From Malaciobacter pacificus (lineage in GTDB: Bacteria > Campylobacterota > Campylobacteria > Campylobacterales > Arcobacteraceae): DNA of 64,000 nt. Under the pieces are notes generated by a model. That model made no database searches, was not told where the DNA came from, and saw only the letters and a list, made by a program, of their open reading frames with translations. Positions 25,711 to 32,987 of this stretch are shown in pieces. A program made the translations under genes and the position numbers. The stretch's first letter is position 1; each line of letters begins with the position of its first letter. The DNA lies in assembly GCF_004214795.1 (NCBI RefSeq), contig NZ_CP035928.1:1302001-1366000 (forward strand), written 5' to 3'.

Positions 25711-26358
25711 TTTAGTGTATATGTTATCTTAGCACCATCAATGACAATAAGCTTTTCTTTAACCATTGCCTTAATGATAGCATCAAGTTGATTACTATTT
25801 AAACTTCTTGCACATATTGAGTTTATAGTATTTGATAGGGTTTCAACTTTTCTAGGCTTTGCATTTCCTCTTTTAATTAAATAGTCAACAATTAATTTTA
25901 TTTTTTCATCAATAGATAATGTTTCACAGTTTGATTGTTTCAAAGCTGGAATTTCACTAATCTCATCATAGCGATTTATTAAAGTCTTTTTTTCTCTAAG
26001 ATGTTTAATTAGTACATCAAAACCAGTATCTTTAGTGATTATATGAAAATACCCTTTAGGGTCTTTTTCATATAGTTTACCAAGGTAAAACGTAATGTGA
26101 AAGTCTAAAGCATTTTTGCCATTACCACTTATTACTACATATTCAGCTTTATCTCCTAAACTTTGCATTGATGTAGCAAGTTCAATAGGAATCTTTGTTT
26201 GATTTGCTCCAATAAAAACAATAACTTTAAAAGGATAATCTTCTGGAAACTCAAAAGATGTAGGTTGAACATTTTCAAAATCTATAAAAATATAATTATT
26301 TCTCATTTTTTTTGTATTACTCAATTCTTTTCCTTCTAAATATTTTTATGTAAGATAA
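25647..26358 (-). mobile_element. Integron-type gene cassette 2 (PIN-like nuclease)
   Basis: 712 bases between the crossover points in GTTATCT (26359-26353 on the minus strand) and GTTATGT (25647). Its start TTATCT and its closing R box AGATAAC are exact reverse complements. It holds one minus-strand gene with a short leader. Confidence 0.8.
25695..26324 (-). CDS. PIN-like (NYN-type) nuclease protein
   Basis: 209 residues. The N-terminal PIN-like domain begins YIFIDFENVQP and has acidic residues at the expected active-site places (Asp in IDFEN, Asp in ALDFHITFYLG, Asp in ITKDTGFDVL). This pattern suits metal-dependent RNA cleavage. The C-terminal 70 residues (LIVDYLIKRGNAKPRKVETL...) look like a small winged-helix nucleic-acid-binding domain. 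The gene is the only gene of cassette 2. PIN-type RNases are common in toxins and phage defence; the specific role here is unknown. Confidence 0.75.
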   Translation of the reverse strand: MSNTKKMRNNYIFIDFENVQPTSFEFPEDYPFKVIVFIGANQTKIPIELATSMQSLGDKAEYVVISGNGKNALDFHITFYLGKLYEKDPKGYFHIITKDTGFDVLIKHLREKKTLINRYDEISEIPALKQSNCETLSIDEKIKLIVDYLIKRGNAKPRKVETLSNTINSICARSLNSNQLDAIIKAMVKEKLIVIDGAKITYTLKDNKY

Positions 26359-26421
26359 CGTTTAAAATGAGCCAATAAATTTCCCGCAGGGTAATTTATT
26401 GGCTCCTCTGATTTGTTAAGT
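26353..26421 (-). repeat. attC-like site 3 (end of kinase cassette)
   Basis: 69 bases with ends AGATAAC (26353-26359) and GTTAAGT (26415-26421). The stem GAGCCAATAAATT/AATTTATTGGCTC is a perfect 13-bp match capped by CCCGCAGGG. It follows the kinase gene by seven bases. The end GTTAAGT pairs with the cassette start near 29152. Confidence 0.87.
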
Positions 26422-26428
26422 GTTGCTA

Positions 26429-27311
26429 TTAAAATGGAATATCATCAGCATCAAATCCATCATAACGTTCTACAACTTCTAACTTAGTTTCCAAGTTATT
26501 TATAATAATATTTTTTTTACTTTTTGATAAACTTTTGAAAAGATTAATAAAATCTTTTATTAAATTTACTTTTATGCTGTAATGTTTATTATAAGTGTAC
26601 TCTCCATCTAAAAAACATCTACTTAATAATACAGGCGATGGTAAAAACTCCTCAAGCATTGTATTCTTATATAATTGTTCTAACTTTCTTAAAATTTTGT
26701 CATTATCATTAATAAATTTTGTTGAAGATTCTATTGTTGATAAAATACTATACAAGGTATTTGAAAACTCTCTGTAAAGTTGAATCTCAAATTCGTTAAA
26801 ATTTATATCTAAAGCTTTTTCATTCAATATTTTTTTATAACAGTTATTAAATGACTCTATTCTATTAACTGGATTTTTATATGTCATAGCAGATAGTAAT
26901 TCTTTAAATTTAAATTCTTGTATATTTTGTTCTAATATAATTTTTTCAATTAATTTGCCAATGAAATACACTTCAGTTTTAAAATTGTATATTTTGTTCA
27001 AAAAATCATTTGGTGTTTCACACCACCAATTTAAAGTTATACTTTTGTCAAAATCTTTTTCAAAATGAACTTTTTTACCAAATCCAAAATCTATAATTTT
27101 AACCAACCCACTATTGTCAACCATTATATTGTATGGTCTCATATCTCTATGTAAAATATTATGTTCTTCCAAATATTTAAAACCATTAATAAGTTGAAGA
27201 AAAATATCATTAATTTGTTCAGGTGATTTCTCTATATATTTTTCAATATCTTCACCTTGAATATATTCCATCAAAATATATCCTGTAAAATATTCAGGAT
27301 AAAGATAATAA
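26429..27311 (-). pseudogene. Protein kinase, C-terminal part (split by IS)
   Basis: C-terminal part of a Ser/Thr-type protein kinase. Clear motifs are the hinge YILMEYIQGEDIE, the catalytic loop ILHRDMRPYNIM (HRDxxxxN) and IIDFGFGKK, i.e. DFG. The frame could be read from an ATG at 27325, but that ATG and the first residues come from the IS end. Beyond the 7-base target duplication it continues in frame into the N-lobe fragment at 28876-29121; together 373 residues. Without the N-lobe the protein cannot bind ATP. Confidence 0.87.
27305..27311. repeat. Target-site duplication, left copy
   Basis: ATAATAA directly before the left inverted repeat of the IS; the same seven bases follow the right inverted repeat at 28876-28882. 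Confidence 0.85.
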
Positions 27312-28875
27312 CTTAACTTTCGCACGTTAAATTGATTAAAATTGTAGCTAAATCTCCCTAAAACATTACTCCTTTAGTTAATAATCTTATCCTTGTTGAC
27401 ATAAAAATAATTTAGTTGTTTTTCTATGATATTTTTCTATTTTGAACTCTCAATAAAGCCCTTAAATAGGCACTTTTAGCTATAATATCTATTATATTAA
27501 AGGGTAAGAATGCAGATAGAATCCAAGATCATCGGTATTATAAACGATAAGTTAAAAAATCCAATCTATGAAACATTACGTTTGTTAAATATGAAAACTA
27601 TTTTAACCAAGAGCAATTTTTCTAAAAAAGAGGGAGTTGCTGTTCATATGGTTGTATTACATTTTGTATATATGCTGGTTATGAATAAAAAAATATCAAC
27701 CTTTATGGATCAAAGTAATGATAGTTTCAAAAAAGATGTATATTATCGATTACTTTCCAATACTTCTTATAATTGGAGAAAACTATTATCTCTTAGTTCT
27801 TTAAAGATCTTATCACTACTTCATAAAGTGCAAGATTCAAAGCTAGTAAGAGTTCTTATACTTGATGATACTGTTGAAGATAAAGTTGGTAAAAATATAG
27901 AGGGAAGTTGTGACAACCTTTGGAGCAATAAAGCAAAGAGAAAAATCAGAGGTGTAAATGTTGTATCACTAAACTATAGTGATGGTTATTCAAATTTTAT
28001 GTTGGACTTTGCAATTGCTATGAACAGTTATGCAAGGGTAAAGATAGAAGAGTTTACAAATATTATTGATCATCGAACCAATGCACATAAGCGAAGATTG
28101 GAAAGCTTAAAAGGGAAATCACAAATTGCTATAGAGATGATTAAAAGAGCAGTAGCTAGTGGTATATATGCAGATTATCTGCTTGTAGATAGCTGGTATT
28201 CTAAACCTGTATTTATAGAAACTATGAATGAACTTGGATTGCAAGTCATTTCAAGAATGGTAAACAATGACAGGATATGGAATTTTACAGGAGAGAAAAA
28301 GACCCTTGATGGCATCTATAACAAATTTAAAAAGCTTAAATCTATCAAGATGGGTCAATATGGCAAAAAGATAAAGTTTGAGTATTTTTCAACCATAGTT
28401 GAACATAAAAAAGCTGGTAAATTAAAAATTGTTTTTATAAAAACAAAAGAGAATTTAATACCAATCGTATCAACCAATCTTATACTTAGTGATGAAGAGA
28501 TTATAGATATTTATAAAAGACGATGGGATATAGAACAAGGGTATAAAGAACTTCGTGAACACTTTGGATTCGGAAAAGAAGAGAATCGAATCTATGAAGC
28601 TTTGATAGCCAGAATTACACTATCTTTTTTTACATACAATGTTGTTAGCTATATAAATCGTATCAGCAATGAACCTAAAACAATTGGTGGATTGTTTAAA
28701 GATTTAGAATGTGAACTTCATACTCTAGCAATAGCTATGCAAGCATTTTTAGCTATTTTAGATGAGATTGCAAAAATTGAAGAAGTTGTCAATAGAAATG
28801 AGGATTTTACAGCTATCATTGATCTATTAAGAGATGTGACTGGAAAATTGCTTGGTTTTAGGTGCGAAAGTTAAG
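27312..28875. mobile_element. IS4-type insertion sequence
   Basis: 1564 bases with perfect 14-bp terminal inverted repeats CTTAACTTTCGCAC (27312-27325) and GTGCGAAAGTTAAG (28862-28875). It is flanked by the 7-bp duplication ATAATAA. It carries one transposase gene whose stop codon lies inside the right inverted repeat. The target is the kinase gene of cassette 3, which it splits. Target and ends look undamaged, so the insertion is probably recent. Confidence 0.93.
27510..28874 (+). CDS. IS4-family DDE transposase
   Basis: 454 residues. The DDE triad is visible as VLILDDTVEDK, LLVDSWYSK and the C-terminal IYKRRWDIEQGYKELREHFG, a version of the Y-R-E-K motif of IS4 elements. A 7-bp target duplication would fit the ISPepr1-like branch, but that placement is tentative. 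Full length, with AAGGGTAAG before the ATG, so it may be active. Confidence 0.9.
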   Translation: MQIESKIIGIINDKLKNPIYETLRLLNMKTILTKSNFSKKEGVAVHMVVLHFVYMLVMNKKISTFMDQSNDSFKKDVYYRLLSNTSYNWRKLLSLSSLKILSLLHKVQDSKLVRVLILDDTVEDKVGKNIEGSCDNLWSNKAKRKIRGVNVVSLNYSDGYSNFMLDFAIAMNSYARVKIEEFTNIIDHRTNAHKRRLESLKGKSQIAIEMIKRAVASGIYADYLLVDSWYSKPVFIETMNELGLQVISRMVNNDRIWNFTGEKKTLDGIYNKFKKLKSIKMGQYGKKIKFEYFSTIVEHKKAGKLKIVFIKTKENLIPIVSTNLILSDEEIIDIYKRRWDIEQGYKELREHFGFGKEENRIYEALIARITLSFFTYNVVSYINRISNEPKTIGGLFKDLECELHTLAIAMQAFLAILDEIAKIEEVVNRNEDFTAIIDLLRDVTGKLLGFRCES

Positions 28876-28882
28876 ATAATAA
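28876..28882. repeat. Target-site duplication, right copy
   Basis: ATAATAA directly after the right inverted repeat, matching 27305-27311. Confidence 0.85.
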
Positions 28883-29121
28883 TTGAATATTCTAACTACA
28901 TTTTTATGATAAAGCATATGAAGGAGTTTTATTTCATCCTTAAAGTTTTTATAATATTCTTCTTTTAGTTTAGCGGAAAAAGGGGAGTATTTTTTACATA
29001 CAAAATCTTCATCAATAGTTTCATCTCTGAGTAAAATTGTTTTACCAAATGCACTTTCACCTATATTTTTAATTTTTTTAAATGGTTTTTTTCTAGTAAA
29101 CTCTATAACATCTTCTGACAT
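28876..29121 (-). pseudogene. Protein kinase, N-terminal part (split by IS)
   Basis: About 82 residues starting MSEDVIEF after an AGGATGG ribosome site. This is the kinase N-lobe: a glycine-rich-loop-like IGESAFGKTILL, a lysine in FVCKKYSP and helix C in DEIKLLHMLYHKNVVRIFNYY. It joins in frame to the fragment at 26429-27311 when the IS and one ATAATAA copy are removed (reading FNYYLYPEYFTGYI). Kinases of this sort on mobile DNA are sometimes anti-phage, but that is inference. Confidence 0.87.
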
Positions 29122-29145
29122 AAATCCATCCTATAATATGATTGC

Positions 29146-29212
29146 ACTTAACTATTTATTAGTAATACATTATATATTAATTACCCATAAAATTACTTAA
29201 TAGTAATACATT
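29146..29212 (-). repeat. Cassette boundary with direct repeats, attI-like
   Basis: On the plus strand ACTTAAC (29146-29152) is the first boundary of cassette 3. It is followed by TAGTAATACATT at 29160-29171; a second copy of ACTTAA plus TAGTAATACATT lies at 29195-29212. There is no attC stem here. A crossover box with nearby direct repeats resembles an integron attI site, but no integrase gene is next to it. Confidence 0.45.
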
Positions 29213-29406
29213 TTTAATGTTATGATATCAAGTTAGACAAAGTCCTATAAATAGGCTTATTTTAATAAAATATAAAATAATAGATTACAATATATAATAT
29301 TTTTTATCTTATTCTTTGATATTTGATATAATTATTTTTGTTAGACTATTAACTAATATCCTTAATATCTTATAAAAATTATTCAATATCCACAAAAACT
29401 GAGTTT
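29213..29406. other. AT-rich intergenic region
   Basis: Nearly 200 bases of AT-rich DNA between the cassette boundary and the cyclophilin-like gene. No gene, RNA or integrase remnant is visible. Confidence 0.5.
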
Positions 29407-29829
29407 TTAGTCTACCTTTGTTATTTCAATAGTTCCACTTAAAGTTTTAATATCATCAATACCTGAAGTTACAAAACCTAATTCATATAAACCACCAGCA
29501 CTTCCAAAATCTTTATAAAACATAACTACATCACCCCAAGGTGCATAATAAGCTAGTATTCCTTTTTTTGCATTTGCAAGTGGTGTGTTTGAAGTTGATA
29601 GTTTATTTGGTGGATAAAATATCTTTTCCATTGAAGCATAATCTTCAACTTTGATTTTTAATGGTAATTGATTTAGAAGCTCTTTTGAAGCATCTGAATT
29701 ATTTAGTTCAAAAACTATTATTTTACCATTTGATTCTACACTTATTTTCATTTTGTTTCCTTTTTCATTTGCTAATAATATAATTGGAGTTATTAAGCAA
29801 AGTAATATATTTAAAATTTTTTTACTCAT
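29407..29829 (-). CDS. Exported cyclophilin-like protein
   Basis: 140 residues with a signal peptide (MSKKILNILLCLITPIILLA). The mature domain (MKISVESNGKIIVFELNNSD...ILAYYAPWGDVVMFY...GLYELGFVTSG) matches the cyclophilin-like fold family found beside flavin or quinone reductases; these are not known to be active isomerases. It overlaps the upstream transporter gene by eight bases, so it belongs to the cupin operon. Confidence 0.78.
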   Translation of the reverse strand: MSKKILNILLCLITPIILLANEKGNKMKISVESNGKIIVFELNNSDASKELLNQLPLKIKVEDYASMEKIFYPPNKLSTSNTPLANAKKGILAYYAPWGDVVMFYKDFGSAGGLYELGFVTSGIDDIKTLSGTIEITKVD

Positions 29830-31336
29830 GATTAACCTCTACTAATTTTGGTTTTCTAGCAAATATAAGAGTTAGTATACATGCACTTATTGCTAAAACA
29901 CCATAAAATATCGATACATGAAATAAATCCATATAATGTGACATTTGACCTGCTATAAAACTAGGAATCGCAGCACCTGCGTATGATGTTGCATAAATAA
30001 GTGATAATATTCCTGCTCTCTCTTGAATTGTTACATCTTTCATAACTGATCTTATACTTCCTGTTAGTACTGCTCCTTGAGATGCTCCTGCAACTGCACT
30101 TGAAAGTATAAACAACCATAAACTAGATATCTTTAGTGAAAAGATAATCCCCATAACGCCAATACTAAAACAAAACATAGCAACTCTTTGAGCATCAGCA
30201 GGCTCTAATTTTGCACTAATAGGTCCTCCAATGGCACTAGGTAAAAGGTATGAACCAAATAAAATTGCTATTATAAGTGTATTGTGAGTTCCAAGTTGGT
30301 CAACTGCTATTGATGGACCAAATGCTTGATAAAATGCTCCCATAGCCCAAGTTGATACAAAAGTAACTGCTGCTATTGGAAAAAACTTTTTGCCTTTTAT
30401 AGGTAGTGAAAATTTTGGTTTTAGTGATTTTAATAATCCTGGAGTTTTTTGTACTGTTTCATCACTGTAAGCTATTAAAATAGTACAAATTGCTAAAACT
30501 ACTAATATGAAAACATAACATAAAACTCTTTGATAAGGTGCAAACTGTACTAATGACCCAGAAATTAAAGCACCAATTGTTAGACCAATCATTGGAGAGT
30601 TACTCACTATTGCTGCAGGAACCCACTGGGGTAAAGAAGTTCCATTATCAACGATATATGATGTAATTGAACTAGATGCTAAACCACAAGCAAGTCCAAG
30701 TAAAAGTCTTGCAAAAATCAGTATTTCAGCACTGTTTACATCAAGAAGCATAATTGTAGCAATTGTAGTTAAGGCAAAGATGATAAAAGCTACTGGTTTT
30801 CTTCCTAAGTGGTTTGAGATTCTTCCAAAGAAAAGTAGGGCTGTAATAGCACCTATAAAGTAAACAACTGCAGTTAATGCTAAGTCATTATATGTTAAGT
30901 GCTCTTCAATTCTATAAATGTCATATAAAGGTATTGGTGTAGCAGAAGCAGCAAATACCATAAGAAATGAGATACTTGCTGCTATAAAGCTGATATTTAA
31001 ACTTGCAACTTTTCCTTCAATATCATCTATTCCAGTTTTTTTTCTTTCATTTATTAAGTTCATAAATATATTTTGTGCATTTAAACTTCTTGGAAATCCA
31101 ACATAAGCATATAAATGTGCAAAAATTTCTTTGATTTCATTTTGAGTAAGTCCTGCTTTTAAACCTTTTATTAGTGATTTTCTTAAACTCTCTAAATCTC
31201 CACTAGCACTAAAAGCAGAGATTTCTATAGTTGCTATCTCTTTTTTATCTAGTTCTTCAAATTTTGTTCCACCAGTTTCATTTGCAAATACAAATAGTGG
31301 TAAAAATAAAAATAGTTTTAATATTTGTTTCATCAT
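29822..31336 (-). CDS. Fusion of a CMD-domain half and an MFS transporter
   Basis: 504 residues. Residues 1-20 are a signal peptide. Residues about 25-110 (KEIATIEISAFSASGDLESL, then LYAYVGFPRSLNAQN and DDIEGK) are the first half of an exported carboxymuconolactone decarboxylase-type protein. After DIEGK the protein turns directly into a 12-helix MFS transporter with GRISNHLGRKPV and many membrane helices. The CMD half lacks its second repeat. The likely cause is a deletion joining two genes. The cupin upstream is the normal partner of such CMD proteins. Confidence 0.85.
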   Translation of the reverse strand: MMKQILKLFLFLPLFVFANETGGTKFEELDKKEIATIEISAFSASGDLESLRKSLIKGLKAGLTQNEIKEIFAHLYAYVGFPRSLNAQNIFMNLINERKKTGIDDIEGKVASLNISFIAASISFLMVFAASATPIPLYDIYRIEEHLTYNDLALTAVVYFIGAITALLFFGRISNHLGRKPVAFIIFALTTIATIMLLDVNSAEILIFARLLLGLACGLASSSITSYIVDNGTSLPQWVPAAIVSNSPMIGLTIGALISGSLVQFAPYQRVLCYVFILVVLAICTILIAYSDETVQKTPGLLKSLKPKFSLPIKGKKFFPIAAVTFVSTWAMGAFYQAFGPSIAVDQLGTHNTLIIAILFGSYLLPSAIGGPISAKLEPADAQRVAMFCFSIGVMGIIFSLKISSLWLFILSSAVAGASQGAVLTGSIRSVMKDVTIQERAGILSLIYATSYAGAAIPSFIAGQMSHYMDLFHVSIFYGVLAISACILTLIFARKPKLVEVNHE

Positions 31337-31344
31337 AAATCCTT

Positions 31345-31842
31345 TTATTTTGAATTATATTGTTCATCAGTTACTGGTTCCATCCAGTTTACATTTTTAC
31401 CTGTTTTTTCAACTGCACCAGTAATTACTAAGTGAGTCATTGCAATATCTTTTGATGCTCCATGCCAGTGTTTTACACCAATTGGACACCAAACAACATC
31501 ACCTTCTTTTACTGTCTCTTTTTTACCATCCCAAGTTTGTGTATATCCAACACCTTTTGTAACTATGATATGCTGACCTGCTGGATGAGTGTGCCAGTTT
31601 GATCTTGCTCCTGGTTCAAAAGTTACATATGCTCCTGAGTGAGTTTTTGTATTTCCTTTTGGATAGACAGGGTCGATTCTAACTTCTCCACCACTAAAAT
31701 ACTTTTTAAAATCTGTTTTGTTTACAACAATAGATTTTCTATCTTCAAGTCTTGTAATAGTTTGTTCATTTTTAATTTCACTTGCTTGAGTTTGACTAAT
31801 CGATAATAAGGCTAAAACTGCCGTAGTTGTAATTAATTTCAT
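31345..31842 (-). CDS. Exported cupin protein
   Basis: 165 residues with a signal peptide (MKLITTTAVLALLSISQTQA). The cupin barrel carries the metal-binding pattern WHTHPAGQHIIVTKG (histidines) and VWCPIGVKHWHGAS. It is the first gene of the cupin, CMD-MFS, cyclophilin-like operon, which lies opposite an AraC regulator. A periplasmic small-molecule binding or oxidase role is likely, substrate unknown. Confidence 0.87.
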   Translation of the reverse strand: MKLITTTAVLALLSISQTQASEIKNEQTITRLEDRKSIVVNKTDFKKYFSGGEVRIDPVYPKGNTKTHSGAYVTFEPGARSNWHTHPAGQHIIVTKGVGYTQTWDGKKETVKEGDVVWCPIGVKHWHGASKDIAMTHLVITGAVEKTGKNVNWMEPVTDEQYNSK

Positions 31843-31914
31843 ATTTAAGTCCTTTAAATTGATATATTTAAAGTATATATTAACAATAAAATAATCACTA
31901 GAATGATTTTGTAA

Positions 31915-31967
31915 ATTTCTTGCACAATACTACAAATATTTAAAAAATGGAGAATTGGGCAAGAAAT
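31915..31967. promoter_or_regulatory. Inverted repeat in divergent promoter region
   Basis: ATTTCTTGC at 31915-31923 and GCAAGAAAT at 31959-31967 form a 9-base inverted repeat 35 bases apart, between the cupin operon and the AraC gene. It may be the regulator's operator. Confidence 0.4.
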
Positions 31968-32042
31968 ATACAGAATTTTTCTTGTTTAATCTATAAATAT
32001 TTAATATAATTAAAATGGATTATATTGCTTAAAAGGATTATT

Positions 32043-32957
32043 ATGGAAGATTATTTAGTACAAGCAAGAGAAGATTTAATAGAATTTATAAATAAAAAAT
32101 ATAGTTTAGAAAATGGATTATTACAAAGTGAAATTGAGTGTTTAGATTTTTTCTATTCTACATCAACTACAGAGTTCGATGCAATAATGTATGAGCCATC
32201 ACTTTGCGTTATATTACAAGGGTCAAAAGCCGTTGGTTTTGGAGAAAAACTTTACCAATATAGTCCAAGTGAGTATTTACTTTCATCAACACATGTACCT
32301 GCAAATATTAGGATATTAGAAGCAAGTGAAGATACTCCTTATTTATCTTTTAGAATTAGATTTGGATTAGAAGATATTTACGAAGTATTAAAAAATACTA
32401 ATCCATCAAAATTAGAGTTTCAAAAAAAATCAGAAAAAGGACTTTTCTTTGATGATTTAAACTACTCTTTATATGAACCAATGACTAGATTAGTTAAGTT
32501 ACTTGAAAAGCCCAAAGAAGATATTGAGTATTTAGCTCCTTTTATTATAAAAGAGATTTTATATAAGCTAATAAATGATAAAAGTGGATACTTCTTAAAT
32601 AAATTTGTAATGGAAGGTACAACATCAAATAAGGTTGTTAAGGCTATTACTGAGATTAAAAATAAATTTAATGAAAAATTAAATATTAAAGAATTAGCAA
32701 ACCTTGTTGAAATGAGTGAATCATCTTTATATCAAAATTTTAAAACAATTACTTCAATGACACCAATACAGTTTCAAAAAAATCTTAGACTCCAAGAAGC
32801 TAAGCAAATATTATCTGTTAGAAATATTGAAGTTAGTGAGGTGGCTTTTGCAGTAGGGTATGAATCACCATCTCAATTTAGTAGAGAGTATTCTAGAATG
32901 TTTGGAATCTCTCCCAAAGCCCATAGTGATATTTTAAAAGGACAAGTTAGTGCCTAA
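32043..32957 (+). CDS. AraC-family transcriptional regulator
   Basis: 304 residues from the ATG at 32043 with AAGGA upstream; an in-frame TTG at 32025 has no ribosome site. The N-terminal AraC_N domain (MYEPSLCVILQGSKAVGFG) is followed by the two helix-turn-helices, LVEMSESSLYQNFKTITSMTP and AVGYESPSQFSREYSRMFGISP. Divergent from the cupin operon, which it probably controls. Confidence 0.9.
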   Translation: MEDYLVQAREDLIEFINKKYSLENGLLQSEIECLDFFYSTSTTEFDAIMYEPSLCVILQGSKAVGFGEKLYQYSPSEYLLSSTHVPANIRILEASEDTPYLSFRIRFGLEDIYEVLKNTNPSKLEFQKKSEKGLFFDDLNYSLYEPMTRLVKLLEKPKEDIEYLAPFIIKEILYKLINDKSGYFLNKFVMEGTTSNKVVKAITEIKNKFNEKLNIKELANLVEMSESSLYQNFKTITSMTPIQFQKNLRLQEAKQILSVRNIEVSEVAFAVGYESPSQFSREYSRMFGISPKAHSDILKGQVSA

Positions 32958-32979
32958 TCTACTTTTGTAGGATTAGGCA
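32951..32979. terminator. Hairpin terminator at convergent gene ends
   Basis: TGCCTAATC and GATTAGGCA form a strong stem continued by TAC/GTA with a TTTT loop, just after the AraC stop and before the helicase gene end. Confidence 0.65.
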
Positions 32980-32987
32980 TAGGAAAA

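Larger units (their letters stand above)
26359..29151 (-). mobile_element. Integron-type gene cassette 3 (kinase), interrupted by an IS
   Basis: Runs from the crossover at 29152 (minus-strand GTTAAGT at 29152-29146) to 26359. Its start TTAAGT is the reverse complement of its closing R box ACTTAAC (26421-26415). Without the IS and one target copy it would be about 1222 bases, holding a single kinase gene. Confidence 0.75.

Noticed and set aside
25001-26421. The three hairpin repeats as simple transcription terminators or scattered palindromic repeats
   Set aside because: They lack T-runs, keep 7-base ends, and those ends change from site to site in the paired way only cassette exchange explains.
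27312-27325. ATG at 27325 (MRKLSYY) as the true start of a short kinase
   Set aside because: These bases are the inverted repeat of the IS; the native protein continues into the N-lobe fragment on the other side.
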